Positions 18,629 through 27,578 of a stretch of 64,000 nucleotides of DNA are shown piece after piece (the stretch's first letter is position 1; every line of letters begins with the position of its first letter). Origin of the DNA: Arthrobacter sp. OY3WO11. GTDB lineage: Bacteria > Actinomycetota > Actinomycetes > Actinomycetales > Micrococcaceae. The notes under the pieces were generated by a model. It ran no database searches. It saw only the letters and a program-made list of their open reading frames with translations, and was not told the origin of the DNA. The translations under genes were made by a program, and so were the position numbers. The DNA lies in assembly GCF_001641125.1 (NCBI RefSeq), contig NZ_LWLP01000001.1, positions 2,900,079-2,964,078 on the forward strand. The letters run 5' to 3'.

Positions 18629-19038
18629 TTGCCGCGGTCCTGGTGGGAATTTTCGGGGTGGCAGGCGCCCTCCTCCGCTTCGGCATTGACAGCTGGTTCG
18701 CCCATCACAGCTCCAGGCGGACTGTCCGTGCCGGCGGCTCTGCCGGTCCCGCGCGGCTGCACTGGCCCTGGGCCACCCTCCTGGTCAATGTGGCGGGGTG
18801 CTTCATTATTGGCGCTGCGCACGGAGTCACTGCGGGACTGGGACTGGGCGCGGAGTGGCAGGCTGGGTTGGCGACAGGCCTGGCCGGCGGACTCACCACT
18901 TTCAGTTCCTGGACCACGGCCACGGTGCGGCTGCTGACCGAAGAACGCCTCGGATCGGCTGCGGCGAACATTGCCGCCAACCTGGTCCTGGGCCTCGCTG
19001 CGGCCGCGGCAGGAATCGCCCTGGTGTCCTGGGGATAG
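18625..19038 (+). CDS. crcB: Fluoride exporter CrcB/Fluc, second subunit
   Basis: The 137-residue paralogue has four helices and the motifs LLVNVAGCFIIG and GLAGGLTTFSSWTTAT. It starts at a GTG overlapping the stop of the first crcB gene, with GGGAG upstream. It would pair with that gene product in an antiparallel dual-topology channel. An upstream ATG at 18523 is only the shadow of the preceding gene. Confidence 0.9.
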   Translation: MIAAVLVGIFGVAGALLRFGIDSWFAHHSSRRTVRAGGSAGPARLHWPWATLLVNVAGCFIIGAAHGVTAGLGLGAEWQAGLATGLAGGLTTFSSWTTATVRLLTEERLGSAAANIAANLVLGLAAAAAGIALVSWG

Positions 19039-19090
19039 GAAGCGCGGCCCCGGCCGGGAAGCCCTGATTTGGTGGGCTCCCGTATTGTGG

Positions 19091-19465
19091 ATGGTGATGA
19101 TTAGCAGACGCGACGCGGCCATTGCCCTTGACGTACCGATGGAGATGGCACAACGCCACGGCCTTCCAAAATGGCTGAGCGAGGCCGAGCTGGGCGAAAT
19201 CCTGGACAACCCTCCTCCTTGGCTCGTGCAGTCCCGTGCCAACCGCACGGGCAAGCGCCCGGTCTGGGTCCACCTCGAATGCGCGGTCTGCGGCTACGAG
19301 GAAGCGGCCCGTCCCAAGAAGTGGTGGCCCGACTTCACGTACGTGATCTGCGGACACCACCGCCCGGACGAGGTGCCTGCGGTCCGCCCGGGGTTCGTCC
19401 GGAGCGAGCTCGACGGCGTGGGCACGCGTTTCGTGGGCATCGCGGACGTGCCTGTCCCGGACTGA
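19091..19465 (+). CDS. Small hypothetical protein with zinc-ribbon-like cysteines
   Basis: The 124-residue protein is not recognised. It has CAVCGYEEA and VICGHH motifs spaced about 27 residues apart, which could bind one zinc ion. It also has a tryptophan-rich PPPWLVQSRANRTGKRPVW segment, and no membrane helix. In-frame starts at 19091 (ATG), 19094 (GTG) and 19097 (ATG) lie next to each other. Codon use matches the neighbours. It may be co-expressed with crcB, 53 bases upstream. Confidence 0.72.
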   Translation: MVMISRRDAAIALDVPMEMAQRHGLPKWLSEAELGEILDNPPPWLVQSRANRTGKRPVWVHLECAVCGYEEAARPKKWWPDFTYVICGHHRPDEVPAVRPGFVRSELDGVGTRFVGIADVPVPD

Positions 19466-19557
19466 GTTACCGCACTTCCAAGCCATTACATTCAGGGCTG
19501 AAAAGGCGTAGCTTACGAGAAGGGACGCAGCCAGTCCCCTGCTGTAAGGAGCACGCC

Positions 19558-19692
19558 ATGCCGGACAAAACACCCCACCAGAACCTGGCCAAAAAGCCGG
19601 TCAAGACCATCAAGGAAAAACGCGCAGAGAAGAAGTCGAAGCACCCTGAGGCTGCCCAGGACCCGGTTGCGCATTTGAAGAAGCGCCGGTAG
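19558..19692 (+). CDS. Small lysine-rich hypothetical protein
   Basis: The 44-residue peptide has 12 lysines (KKPVKTIKEKRAEKKSK) and ends HLKKRR. It has a good AAGGAG site six bases before the ATG. The size, charge and site argue for a real gene, perhaps a nucleic-acid-associated peptide. No function is known to me. Its stop lies two bases from the end of the opposite-strand protease remnant. Confidence 0.7.
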   Translation: MPDKTPHQNLAKKPVKTIKEKRAEKKSKHPEAAQDPVAHLKKRR

Positions 19693-19694
19693 CC

Positions 19695-20138
19695 CTACTG
19701 CCCGTTTGCCTCCATTTCTTCCCGGGCGGCAACGAGGTCCGCTTCCCTGCCGTGCCTCAGCACCCTGATCTGCGGCTGCCCGATCGCATCGGCGAACAAG
19801 AGCTTCTGTGCGCCGGCGTTCAGCAGAATCGGCGTGCTGACCACACCAGGTATGCCATCCTGACCCGCCCGGTGATGGGGACGGCGAGTCCCAGACCGGC
19901 GCCTGCCACTGCCGTGTTGGTGCCCACGATCCTGCTGTGCGTGTCTGCCAGCCCGAGCGGATTCCCGACTGCGATCACGAGCCAAGCGGAACCGTCCATT
20001 CCGGCGGGCGCTGGTCATTTCTATGGCCGCAACGTACGGCCTCACCAGCCCAGCCACCCACATGACCGTTCGTAAGTACGGGTCCACGGCATCGTCGTCG
20101 TCGTACTCATCAGGAGTGGGCCCGGGCACCCGGGCCAT
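19695..20138 (-). pseudogene. Skeletal remnant of a trypsin-like (S1C/HtrA) serine protease with PDZ domain
   Basis: One frame starts MARVPGPTPDEY and reads DPYLRTVMWVAGLVRPYVAAI. The middle then makes sense only in a shifted frame: LVIAVGNPLGLA, IVGTNTAVAGAGLGLAVPIT, GRVRMAYL. The end returns to the first frame: GVVSTPILL, QKLLFADAIGQPQIRVLRHGREADLV. These are the conserved blocks of HtrA-like proteases in the correct order, but the stretch with the catalytic His, Asp and GNSGG and most of the PDZ domain is missing. It therefore looks like a gene decayed by several deletions and at least two frameshifts. Product names rest on motif recall only. Confidence 0.7.
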
Positions 20139-20264
20139 GGCGCTGCTCCTACCGCCTCCTGCCCCCAACCGGGGACTGCAACGCCGGATCCTATAGAGGA
20201 CAATCCACGGCCAGCGGCCGCTAGTCCCGGACCCGCTACGCCGTGGGTGAACAGCTGTTAAGCA

Positions 20265-20298
20265 GCGAAAGACCCGGACGGGATGTCCGGGTCTTTCG
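20265..20298 (-). terminator. Terminator downstream of ssrA
   Basis: CGAAAGACCCGGAC and GTCCGGGTCTTTCG form a perfect 14-bp stem with a six-base loop. It lies about 25 bases beyond the tmRNA 3' end. Confidence 0.82.
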
Positions 20299-20321
20299 TT
20301 GTGCCTCGCGGCCTTTCAAAA

Positions 20322-20689
20322 TGTGGAGATGGGGGGAATTGAACCCCCGTCCGATGTCGTGTTGTCAGGGCTTCTCCGGGCGCAGTTTGCGTCGGATTTT
20401 CTCGGCCCCAGCCATGCTGCAAACAGCTGGCTGATCCGGGCCCAGTCATCTAAGAGTCCCGTTCACCCCGATGACGGAGGTGGACAGCAGTGGCTATCTA
20501 AATGACGCCAGGATCCGGGGCGATAGCAACCTCGGGCTGACGGACTGTCTTACTGCTTAGGCAGCAAGAGCGAAGTCAGTGCGCTTAGATTCGGCACTTA
20601 TTGGTTTGCAGACAGCGTTTACGAGATAATTCTGCATCCTCGGCCCGCTTCACCTGTCGCGACTAACATCGTCGAAACCGATCATCCCC
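20322..20689 (-). ncRNA. ssrA: Transfer-messenger RNA (tmRNA)
   Basis: On the minus strand the 5' end GGGGATGATCGGTTTCGAC pairs with the 3' CATCTCC acceptor half, and the T-arm GGGGGTTCAATTCCCCCC is intact. The internal frame GCC GAA TCT AAG ... GCT GCC TAA gives the tag AESKRTDFALAA, ending in the expected ALAA. The tmRNA rescues stalled ribosomes together with SmpB, whose gene begins 74 bases upstream. The template shows ACA, not CCA, after the acceptor stem, so the 3' CCA must be added after transcription. Confidence 0.95.
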
Positions 20690-20762
20690 ATATTCTTTTA
20701 TCAAACCGGCAGGCTGGCCCACCGGACTATTCATCATAACGCACGCTCGCGCCAAAACATTC

Positions 20763-21236
20763 CTAGCGGCGCCGGTTGCGCTCCCGCATCTCACGCTGCG
20801 CCTCGCGGTTGTCCTGCTGTTCGCGCAGGGTCTGCCGCTTGTCGTACTCGCGCTTGCCGCGGGCCACACCGATTTCCACCTTGGCACGGCCGTCCACAAA
20901 GTAGAGCTGCAGCGGGACGATGGTGTAGCCCGATTCGCGTACCTTGTGGGAGATCTTGATGAGTTCCTCACGGTGCAGCAGGAGCTTGCGGCGCCGGCGG
21001 GCCGCATGGTTGGTCCAGCTTCCCTGGTTGTACTCAGGGATGTGGATGGCCTCCATCCACAGCTCGTCGTTGTAGAAGGTGCAGAAGCCGTCCACCATGG
21101 AGGCGTGGCCCTCGCGAAGGGACTTCACTTCGGTGCCCATGAGCGCGATTCCAGCCTCGTAGGTATCCAGCACGTGGTAGTCATGCCGGGCCTTGCGGTT
21201 GGTGGCCACCACTTTACGGCCACTTTCTTTAGGCAA
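20763..21236 (-). CDS. smpB: SsrA-binding protein SmpB
   Basis: The 157-residue basic protein has SmpB motifs: KARHDYHVLDTYEAGIAL, GTEVKSLREG, and the C-terminal RGKREYDKRQTL tail that enters the decoding site. It binds tmRNA for trans-translation. It lies next to ssrA and downstream of the ftsE-ftsX-M23 genes, the common actinobacterial order. Confidence 0.97.
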   Translation of the reverse strand: MPKESGRKVVATNRKARHDYHVLDTYEAGIALMGTEVKSLREGHASMVDGFCTFYNDELWMEAIHIPEYNQGSWTNHAARRRRKLLLHREELIKISHKVRESGYTIVPLQLYFVDGRAKVEIGVARGKREYDKRQTLREQQDNREAQREMRERNRRR

Positions 21237-21320
21237 GGGAAAGCTCCTCAGGTCAGTTCGGTTGTCCTCCGGGCCAACCGGCGCGGAGTCATACCAGTGT
21301 ACGGCAGGGTGCAGACGGTG

Positions 21321-22769
21321 CTACAGCAACCCCATCGGGTCCACCGGGTTGCCGTTCAGCCAAGTTTCGAAGTGGGCGTGGCAGCCTGTGGAGTTGCCCG
21401 TGTTGCCGGAGTAGGCAATCAGCTGTCCCTGAGAAACCCGCTGGCCGTTGGACACGACGATGCTGGCGTTGTGGTAGTAGATGGTGTTCAGGGTGTTGCC
21501 TTCGATGAGGCCGTGGGAGATCTTCACCCGCCAGCCGCCTCCGTCACCAGAGTTCCAGCCGGAGCTGAAAACTTCCCCGGCTGCCGCCGCATAGACGGGC
21601 GTGCCACAGGCCGCGCCAAAGTCCAGCCCGGTGTGCATGTACCCGCCCTGACCGTAGAAGTCGATGGTGCCCGGCGGGGTGGCCCGCCATCCGAATCCGG
21701 ACGTGATGGAAACGCTGCCGTCAAAGGGATGCCGGAGGCCAAATGCCGACGGCGACCCGACAGGCGGCATGAATGACTGTGCCGGGGGCGCTGGCGGAGG
21801 CGGCTGGTTCCTCGCCGCGGCTTCGGCTGCGGCAGCTGCAGCCGCTGCCGCCGCAGCTGCTTCAGCCTTCCTGCGCTGCTCTGCTTCCCAGGCTTCCCGC
21901 AGTCTGCGGTCGCGCTCCTGGATCTCGGCTGCCACCGCATTCTGGCTCGCCTGGACGCCAGCCAGCTGGGACTGGATGCCGGGCTTGGCAGCCTGCAGCT
22001 CCGCGTCCAGGCGGGTGGTGTCGGCGATCAGTTTATCAACCTGTTCCTTCTTCGCGGCCGCTTCATCGCGTGCGGCTTTTTCCCGTTCCAAGGCTGCATC
22101 CGCTTTGGCTTTCAGGTCCTTGATCTCTGCCTCGACCGCCTGCAGGCGCGCTTCAGAGTTCACGTTGGTGGCGCTCTGCTGCGACAGTTTGTCCATGGCA
22201 GCGTTCTGGCTCCGCATGGCCTGGTCCGCGAGGTCCATGGTTTCGGTCAGGCTGCCGCCGTTGTTGGACCCAAAGAAAAGGGACAGGTTGGAAGGCACGC
22301 CGCCGGACTTGTACGCCTGGGTGGCAATCTGGCCGATCAGCTTCTTGGTATCGGCAATCTTCTGCTTGTCCGTCTCAAGCTGCTGGGTAATCTTGGCCTT
22401 GTTCTGCTGAGCCATGTCTACCCGGGCAGAGAGCGCTTCGACTTCCTTGACGGCACCGGCTACGCGGCCCTGAGCCTCAAGCAGCGCCTGCTGCGCACCG
22501 GGAAGTTGGCCCTGGTAAATCACCAGGTCCCCGGCTGCCTTGGCGATGCGCGAATCGACGAATTCCAGGGACTGCTGGACCCGCGATGCCTCGGCCTCCA
22601 GGGCTTTCTGCCGGTCCTCAAGCTCGTCAGCGAAGGCCGCCGGGGTGGAGGAGGCCAGCCCTGCGGCGAGGACAACGGCCAGCACACCACTGAGCAGGCT
22701 GGTGCGGGGCGCCGCACTGCGCGCGCCGTTTCGCCGGGCGCGGGAAGCGTTTTTGTCCGATGCATTCAT
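21321..22769 (-). CDS. Secreted coiled-coil M23 peptidase, FtsEX partner candidate
   Basis: The 482-residue protein has an N-terminal signal peptide (basic start, then LLSGVLAVVLAAGLASS and cleavage near AFA-DE), a long coiled coil at about 35-280, an Ala-rich then Pro-rich linker, and a C-terminal LytM domain with HTGLDF and HAHFE zinc and catalytic motifs. It lies 26 bases after ftsX. Coiled-coil hydrolases beside FtsEX (EnvC, PcsB, RipC) are activated by the complex at division, so the same role is likely here. I use the ATG at 22769 because AGGA lies six bases upstream; the ATG six bases earlier has no spacing for a site. Confidence 0.9.
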   Translation of the reverse strand: MNASDKNASRARRNGARSAAPRTSLLSGVLAVVLAAGLASSTPAAFADELEDRQKALEAEASRVQQSLEFVDSRIAKAAGDLVIYQGQLPGAQQALLEAQGRVAGAVKEVEALSARVDMAQQNKAKITQQLETDKQKIADTKKLIGQIATQAYKSGGVPSNLSLFFGSNNGGSLTETMDLADQAMRSQNAAMDKLSQQSATNVNSEARLQAVEAEIKDLKAKADAALEREKAARDEAAAKKEQVDKLIADTTRLDAELQAAKPGIQSQLAGVQASQNAVAAEIQERDRRLREAWEAEQRRKAEAAAAAAAAAAAAEAAARNQPPPPAPPAQSFMPPVGSPSAFGLRHPFDGSVSITSGFGWRATPPGTIDFYGQGGYMHTGLDFGAACGTPVYAAAAGEVFSSGWNSGDGGGWRVKISHGLIEGNTLNTIYYHNASIVVSNGQRVSQGQLIAYSGNTGNSTGCHAHFETWLNGNPVDPMGLL

Positions 22770-22795
22770 GGGCATTCCTAGATTGGTTTGCATAC

Positions 22796-23710
22796 CTAGA
22801 CGCGAAGGTATCTGCGTAAGGTCAAGAGAGACGAAATTCCAGCCAAGGATGCACCAAGGATTAACAGCGCGGGAACAAGGATCAGCGTCTGGCCGGAGGA
22901 TATGAACGCAGTGTCCGGATACTGCTGGGACATGAATTCGCCGAGGAAGAAGTGTGCCACGGCCCAAAGCGTTGCGGACGCCAGGGCGGCGCCGATCACC
23001 GCGGCGATGACCCCCTCGAGGATGAACGGCAGCTGGATCACCGTCTTGGACGCGCCTACCAGCCGCATGATCCCCGTTTCGCGGCGGCGGCTGAACGCCG
23101 AGAGCCTGATGGTGGTGGCAATCAGCAGGATCGCACAGACAATCATGACGCCGGCGATGCTGACTGCCACCAGGGAGGCGCCGTTCATCACCGAGAACAG
23201 GCGCTCAAGCAGCTGGCGCTGGTCGATGACCGTCTCAACCCCGGGCTGGGAGGAAAAGGTCTCGCTGATGATCTGGTACTTTTCCGGATCCTTCATGTTG
23301 ATCCGGAAGGACGCCGGCAGCTGGTCGGGGGTCACCGAGTCCACAATGGGCGAATTGGAGAACTGGTCCTTGAAGTGGTTGTAGGCCTCTTCCTTGGACT
23401 CGAACTGGAAGTCGTTGACGTACTGCGCCACGGCGGGAGACTCGAGCAGTGTATTGAGGCTTGCCTGCTGTTCGGCGGTGACGGGCCCGCTGGCGCAACC
23501 TGCCGCCGTCGAGCCTTCACTGCACAGGAAGATGGCCACCTGGACTTTGTCGTACCAGTAGCCCTTCATCTGGTTGATCTGCATCTGCAGCATGCCGGCT
23601 GCGCCTACGAAGGTCAGCGAGACGAAGGTGACCAGGATGACCGAGACCACCATGGAGAGGTTGCGTCGAAGTCCGCTGCCGATCTCACCGAGGACAAATG
23701 CGAGCCTCAT
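22796..23710 (-). CDS. ftsX: Cell division permease FtsX
   Basis: The 304-residue protein has one N-terminal helix, a large extracytoplasmic loop (about 50-170) that would contact the peptidoglycan hydrolase, and three C-terminal helices in the FtsX/MacB fold. It overlaps ftsE by four bases. It pairs with FtsE to link ATP hydrolysis in the cytoplasm to septal wall hydrolysis outside. Confidence 0.95.
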   Translation of the reverse strand: MRLAFVLGEIGSGLRRNLSMVVSVILVTFVSLTFVGAAGMLQMQINQMKGYWYDKVQVAIFLCSEGSTAAGCASGPVTAEQQASLNTLLESPAVAQYVNDFQFESKEEAYNHFKDQFSNSPIVDSVTPDQLPASFRINMKDPEKYQIISETFSSQPGVETVIDQRQLLERLFSVMNGASLVAVSIAGVMIVCAILLIATTIRLSAFSRRRETGIMRLVGASKTVIQLPFILEGVIAAVIGAALASATLWAVAHFFLGEFMSQQYPDTAFISSGQTLILVPALLILGASLAGISSLLTLRRYLRV

Positions 23711-24486
23711 CGCTGACCCTCCCCTTCGCCGGGAAGTCCGGCTTCGGGGGCCTCCCGCCCGCTGGCGTCCTTGAGCCTGCGGGACTGGCCTACGACCGGG
23801 ATCATCGAAGTGTAGAGCGCCCTTGCCTCATCACGGATGACGATGCCGTTCTTGAGTTCCACCACGCGTTTACGCATTTCGTTGACGATGTCGTCGTCGT
23901 GCGTTGCCATGACCACGGTGGTCCCGTTTTGGTTGATCTTGTCCAGGACGCCCATGATGCCCATCGAGGTGGTGGGGTCGAGGTTTCCGGTGGGCTCGTC
24001 GGCGAGCAGGATCCCTGGACGGTTGACGACGGCGCGGGCGATTGCCACGCGCTGCTGCTCACCGCCGGAGAGTTCGTGCGGCATGCGGTGTTCCTTGCCC
24101 TCGAGGCCCACGGTTTTCAGGACCTCGGGGACGGTGTCGCGGATGACGCTGCGGCTTTTGCCGATCACCTGCATGGCGAAGGCCACGTTTGCGAAGACGT
24201 TTTTCTGGGGCAGGAGCCGGAAGTCCTGGAAGACGACGCCGATTCCGCGGCGGAGCCGTGGCACACGCCAGCTGGAAATCTTTGCGACGTTCTGGCCGGC
24301 AACGTAGACGGCACCGGACGTGGCCCGGTCCTCCTTGAGGACAAGCCGGAGGAAGGTGGATTTGCCGGAGCCGGATGCGCCGACCAGGAAGGCGAATTCG
24401 CCGCGGTCAATCTCAAGGTTGACAGCGTCCAGCGCGGGCCGGGCTTTCTGGTCGTAGACCTTGGTGACATTTTCGAATCGGATCAT
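23707..24486 (-). CDS. ftsE: Cell division ATP-binding protein FtsE
   Basis: The 259-residue ABC ATPase has Walker [10 protein letters not shown], signature [14 protein letters not shown] and Walker [13 protein letters not shown]. It begins [12 protein letters not shown] at the ATG at 24486, which is preceded by AGGG; an upstream ATG at 24510 adds eight unconserved residues. A C-terminal extension of about 35 charged residues follows the ABC core. It forms the divisome complex with FtsX. Confidence 0.95.
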   Translation of the reverse strand: MIRFENVTKVYDQKARPALDAVNLEIDRGEFAFLVGASGSGKSTFLRLVLKEDRATSGAVYVAGQNVAKISSWRVPRLRRGIGVVFQDFRLLPQKNVFANVAFAMQVIGKSRSVIRDTVPEVLKTVGLEGKEHRMPHELSGGEQQRVAIARAVVNRPGILLADEPTGNLDPTTSMGIMGVLDKINQNGTTVVMATHDDDIVNEMRKRVVELKNGIVIRDEARALYTSMIPVVGQSRRLKDASGREAPEAGLPGEGEGQR

Positions 24487-24668
24487 GGCCCTAAGTACCC
24501 TGCAGGGCATGGCTGATTCTGATGCAGCCCAGTTCTGCAGCCGGTGCGCGGGTTTCGTGTGGGGGAAGTAGGGCCCCGGCCCCTCGACTATACGCAGGAG
24601 TTCCCGCGTATCACACTGGTTTCAGGGGGCGTGTCGCCGGATCCACGCGCCTAGCGCCGTTGGCGGGC

Positions 24669-25784
24669 CTATTTTTCGGCGTTGCGGTTATCCGTGCGCC
24701 AGCGGATGCCGGCGTCGATGAAGTCGTCAATTTCGCCGTCGAACACGGCGGAGGTGTTGCCTACCTCGTGCTCCGTCCGAAGGTCCTTCACCATCTGGTA
24801 CGGGTTGAGGACGTAGGACCGCATCTGGTCACCCCAGGACGCCTTGACGTCGCCGGCCAGTGCCTTCTTTTCGGCGTCCTCCTGTTCCTTCTTGAGCAGC
24901 AGGAGCCTGGACTGCAGCACGCGCATGGCAGCGGCGCGGTTCTGCAGCTGCGATTTTTCGTTCTGCATGGAGACGACGGTGCCGGTGGGGATGTGGGTGA
25001 GGCGGACGGCAGAGTCGGTGGTGTTGACCGACTGGCCGCCGGGGCCCGATGAGCGGAAGACATCGACGCGGATCTCGTTGTCCGGGATTTCGATGGAGTC
25101 GGTCTGCTCGATCAACGGGATGACCTCCACAGCGGCAAAGGACGTCTGGCGCCTTCCCTGGTTGTCGAAGGGGCTGATCCTGACGAGCCGGTGGGTGCCC
25201 GCCTCGACGCTGAGGGTTCCGAAGGCGTAGGGCGCTTTCACTTCGAAAGTTGCGGACTTCAGGCCTGCTTCTTCGGCGTAGGACGTGTCCATGACCGTAG
25301 TGGGATACCCGTGGCGCTCTGCCCAGCGAAGGTACATGCGCATCAGCATCTCGGCGAAGTCGGCAGCGTCCACGCCGCCGGCCCCTGCACGGATGGAGAC
25401 GACGGCTTCCCGCTCGTCATACTCTCCGGAGAGCAGGGTGACCACTTCGAGTTCCTTCAGGGCCTTTTTGACGGACTCGAGTTCTGCGGCCGCCTCCCCC
25501 ATGGAATCGGCGTCATCCTCGTCCTGTCCCAGCTCCACCAGGACTTCGAGGTCATCAATCCGTGACGCGAGCTTGTTGAGGCGCTCGAGTTCGGACTGCT
25601 TGTGCGAAAGCTTCGACGTGATTTTCTGCGCCGCTGAGGGGTCGTCCCACAGGTCCGGCTCGCCTGCCCGCTCGCTCAGTTCTGCGATGTCTTCCTTGAG
25701 CACGTCTACATCAGAGACCCGCTCAATGGAGTCGTAGGTGGCGCGAAGGGCGCGGATTTCAGCGGAAAAATCAATATTGGCCAT
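24669..25784 (-). CDS. prfB: Peptide chain release factor 2
   Basis: The 371-residue class I release factor has the catalytic GGQ loop in [18 protein letters not shown]. It recognises UGA and UAA. The reading frame is continuous from the ATG, so there is no programmed +1 frameshift of the type found in many bacteria. It is the first gene of a prfB-ftsE-ftsX order conserved in Actinobacteria. Confidence 0.96.
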   Translation of the reverse strand: MANIDFSAEIRALRATYDSIERVSDVDVLKEDIAELSERAGEPDLWDDPSAAQKITSKLSHKQSELERLNKLASRIDDLEVLVELGQDEDDADSMGEAAAELESVKKALKELEVVTLLSGEYDEREAVVSIRAGAGGVDAADFAEMLMRMYLRWAERHGYPTTVMDTSYAEEAGLKSATFEVKAPYAFGTLSVEAGTHRLVRISPFDNQGRRQTSFAAVEVIPLIEQTDSIEIPDNEIRVDVFRSSGPGGQSVNTTDSAVRLTHIPTGTVVSMQNEKSQLQNRAAAMRVLQSRLLLLKKEQEDAEKKALAGDVKASWGDQMRSYVLNPYQMVKDLRTEHEVGNTSAVFDGEIDDFIDAGIRWRTDNRNAEK

Positions 25785-25890
25785 GGTTGTTTAAGCCTAC
25801 GCTATCCGGCACAAGCTTCGGCATGCACTGGTTTTCCTGGCTTGCGCCCCCTCGACGATGTAGGCCGCAGGTATCACTCACGCGGGCCCG

Positions 25891-26337
25891 TCAGCGGGTC
25901 AGGCGCGAGCGCGCCGTCGACGTCGCTTCGATCTTTATGCCGTCCGGCACCAGGAAGTTAACCACAGGAGGGTGGACAGCAGCCGTCAGCACGACGACGG
26001 CGGTGGAGCCGTCGGGGCTGCCCGTTGACCCCGCGACGGCGAGTCCGCTGAAGCGTTGGGCAGCGGGGCTCCTTGAGACGAAGTCCGCCGCGACGTTCCT
26101 GACGCGGGCCGGGTTAAGTGTTGCTGAAGGACTGCCGCCCAGTGTGTCCACGTCCCCCAGGGTGTAGCTGTCTGCTGCCGCCAGGGAGGCACCGTCAGCG
26201 AGTGAAAGCAACCGCTTGTGTTCCAGGTACACAGAGGAAATGCCAATTACCACAGTGGTGACAAGCAGAGCCAAGGTCACGTAACCGAGGATCATGACCA
26301 TCATCTGGCCGTCTTCGTGGTTTGTCCTGGCGGTCAT
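25891..26337 (-). CDS. TadG-related pilus assembly protein
   Basis: The 148-residue protein has a single N-terminal hydrophobic segment (MMVMILGYVTLALLVTTVVIG) and a periplasmic-side domain beginning at SVYLEHKRLLSLADGASLAAADSY. This fits the Flp/Tad helicase-like TadG group that guards against misassembled pilins. It is the last gene of the Tad operon and overlaps its upstream neighbour by four bases. Confidence 0.75.
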   Translation of the reverse strand: MTARTNHEDGQMMVMILGYVTLALLVTTVVIGISSVYLEHKRLLSLADGASLAAADSYTLGDVDTLGGSPSATLNPARVRNVAADFVSRSPAAQRFSGLAVAGSTGSPDGSTAVVVLTAAVHPPVVNFLVPDGIKIEATSTARSRLTR

Positions 26338-26855
26338 CTGAATCTGCCCACCAGTTGTGTTGCGGAGGCCTCAACCTCGCTTGCGGCCAACCGGAGGTCA
26401 CTGTTGAAGGGCACAAACGGCAGGGGCACCGACAGGCTCACCGTGATGGTCACCGCGGTGCCCGGAGCTTGGCAGTCGGCGGGGTCGCATCTCGTTGAGA
26501 TGCTTGCTTTGTCCGGCCGGTGCCCAAAGTCGGCCAGGGCGATGGACACCGCTTGTTCGGCGGCAGCCTGCGCCGTCGGTTCGTCGGGCTGGGCGACGTA
26601 GACCTTGGCTGCCTGGTCCGCTGCCCCCACCACGGCAAAAGAGCCGCCCTGGATTTGCCCCACGGTAATGACGAAGTAAACCAGCGGCACCATAAGAATG
26701 AGTGCAAGAAAGGTGAACTCGACAACGGCGCTTCCCCGCTCGTGTTCTTCCCTGGCTTCCCGTCCGTGAGCTGCTGAGGTCGGTCGCAGGCACAGTGCTT
26801 GGACCATTCTGCGTTTCAGGAACAGCGCCCCAGGCCTACGGTTGCACTGCGGCAT
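26334..26855 (-). CDS. TadE-like pilus protein
   Basis: The protein (173 residues from the furthest ATG) has the pseudopilin segment ERGSAVVEFTFLALILMVPLVYFV, the TadE signature with a cleavable G and Glu at +5. A cysteine pair (TRCDPADC) follows in the extracytoplasmic domain. The start is uncertain: the ATG at about 26808 (MVQALCL) is nearer the expected length, since the first residues overlap the previous gene. It belongs to the Tad (tight adherence) system. Confidence 0.78.
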   Translation of the reverse strand: MPQCNRRPGALFLKRRMVQALCLRPTSAAHGREAREEHERGSAVVEFTFLALILMVPLVYFVITVGQIQGGSFAVVGAADQAAKVYVAQPDEPTAQAAAEQAVSIALADFGHRPDKASISTRCDPADCQAPGTAVTITVSLSVPLPFVPFNSDLRLAASEVEASATQLVGRFR

Positions 26856-27261
26856 GCCCCTTCACCTCCAGCATGTCCCGGGGGCCTATGAGTCCGATGA
26901 CCGGCATCGGCGCACGCACTGTCACTTCGAGGGTGCGGAGGCCTTGAACAGTCACTTCGCTGGTGCTCACCTGTTCGGCAAATCCGGCAGTCAAGGCCGA
27001 GCCGATCAGGCTGCGGGTCCGTTCCTCGGCGTCTGCTGCGCCCCGGTCCGCGAGGGTGCCGTACCTTGCGCCTGAGGCCGCGGCATCAATCAACGTGTTG
27101 CGAACGTGCAGGATCAAGGTCAGCTGGATAATGGCCAGGAAGAACATCGTGAGGAGTCCTCCCACCAGGACAAAATCCACTACTGCCGAGCCCTGCTCCC
27201 GCGTCGCGGCCAGGCAGCGGACTCTGCCGGCCGGGCCTGGCGGGTGGGAGGACCTCGGCAC
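26836..27261 (-). CDS. TadE-like pilus protein (second copy)
   Basis: The 141-residue protein carries EQGSAVVDFVLVGGLLTMFFLAIIQLT, a class III-type prepilin segment with Asp in place of the usual Glu, and then RNTLIDAAASGARYG as in TadE/pilus minor pseudopilins. It lies between the short pilin-like gene and the other TadE gene in one operon. Confidence 0.78.
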   Translation of the reverse strand: MPRSSHPPGPAGRVRCLAATREQGSAVVDFVLVGGLLTMFFLAIIQLTLILHVRNTLIDAAASGARYGTLADRGAADAEERTRSLIGSALTAGFAEQVSTSEVTVQGLRTLEVTVRAPMPVIGLIGPRDMLEVKGHAAVQP

Positions 27262-27264
27262 CGG

Positions 27265-27507
27265 CTAGCTTCCGACCGTATCCATCGCCTGGTTGAACAT
27301 TGACTCCAGCGCCGGTCCGGCAAGGGCAAGCAGCGCCGCCACCAGCACAGCCGACATCAGGGTGATCATGACCCAGCCAGGCACGTCTCCCCTTTCCTTG
27401 TAGTCGCAGCCTTCACTATGGTCGCCGCCGCGACGGGCGGCCGTGCAAAGGGCAGTGCCCACGGCGGTGTTCACGACAAAGAGCAGGGATGCCCAGCGAT
27501 GTCCCAT
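27265..27507 (-). CDS. Short Flp pilin-like protein, atypical
   Basis: The 80-residue protein ends ERGDVPGWVMITLMSAVLVAALLALAGP..MFNQAMDTV, with one long hydrophobic helix as in Flp major pilins, and sits where the pilin gene is expected in a Tad operon. The usual G-x4-EY cleavage motif is not seen. The nearest match, GDVPGWVM, lacks both residues. A more distant cysteine pair precedes it. I start at the ATG at 27507, which has GGGAAG upstream; the longer frame to 27582 overlaps tadC. Confidence 0.6.
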   Translation of the reverse strand: MGHRWASLLFVVNTAVGTALCTAARRGGDHSEGCDYKERGDVPGWVMITLMSAVLVAALLALAGPALESMFNQAMDTVGS

Positions 27508-27578
27508 TTTTACTTCCCGTCCTATTCCTGATTCGGTTCTTCGATCGTTATGCATTCCGGCGCCCACCATTGGTGTCT

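Noticed and set aside
20322..20360. tRNA-like T-arm and acceptor that could suggest a separate tRNA gene
   Set aside because: There is no anticodon arm; the acceptor pairs with the 5' end near 20689, so it belongs to the tmRNA.
25700..25784. Programmed frameshift at the start of prfB
   Set aside because: The frame is open from the ATG and no in-frame UGA or CUU-UGA slip site interrupts it.
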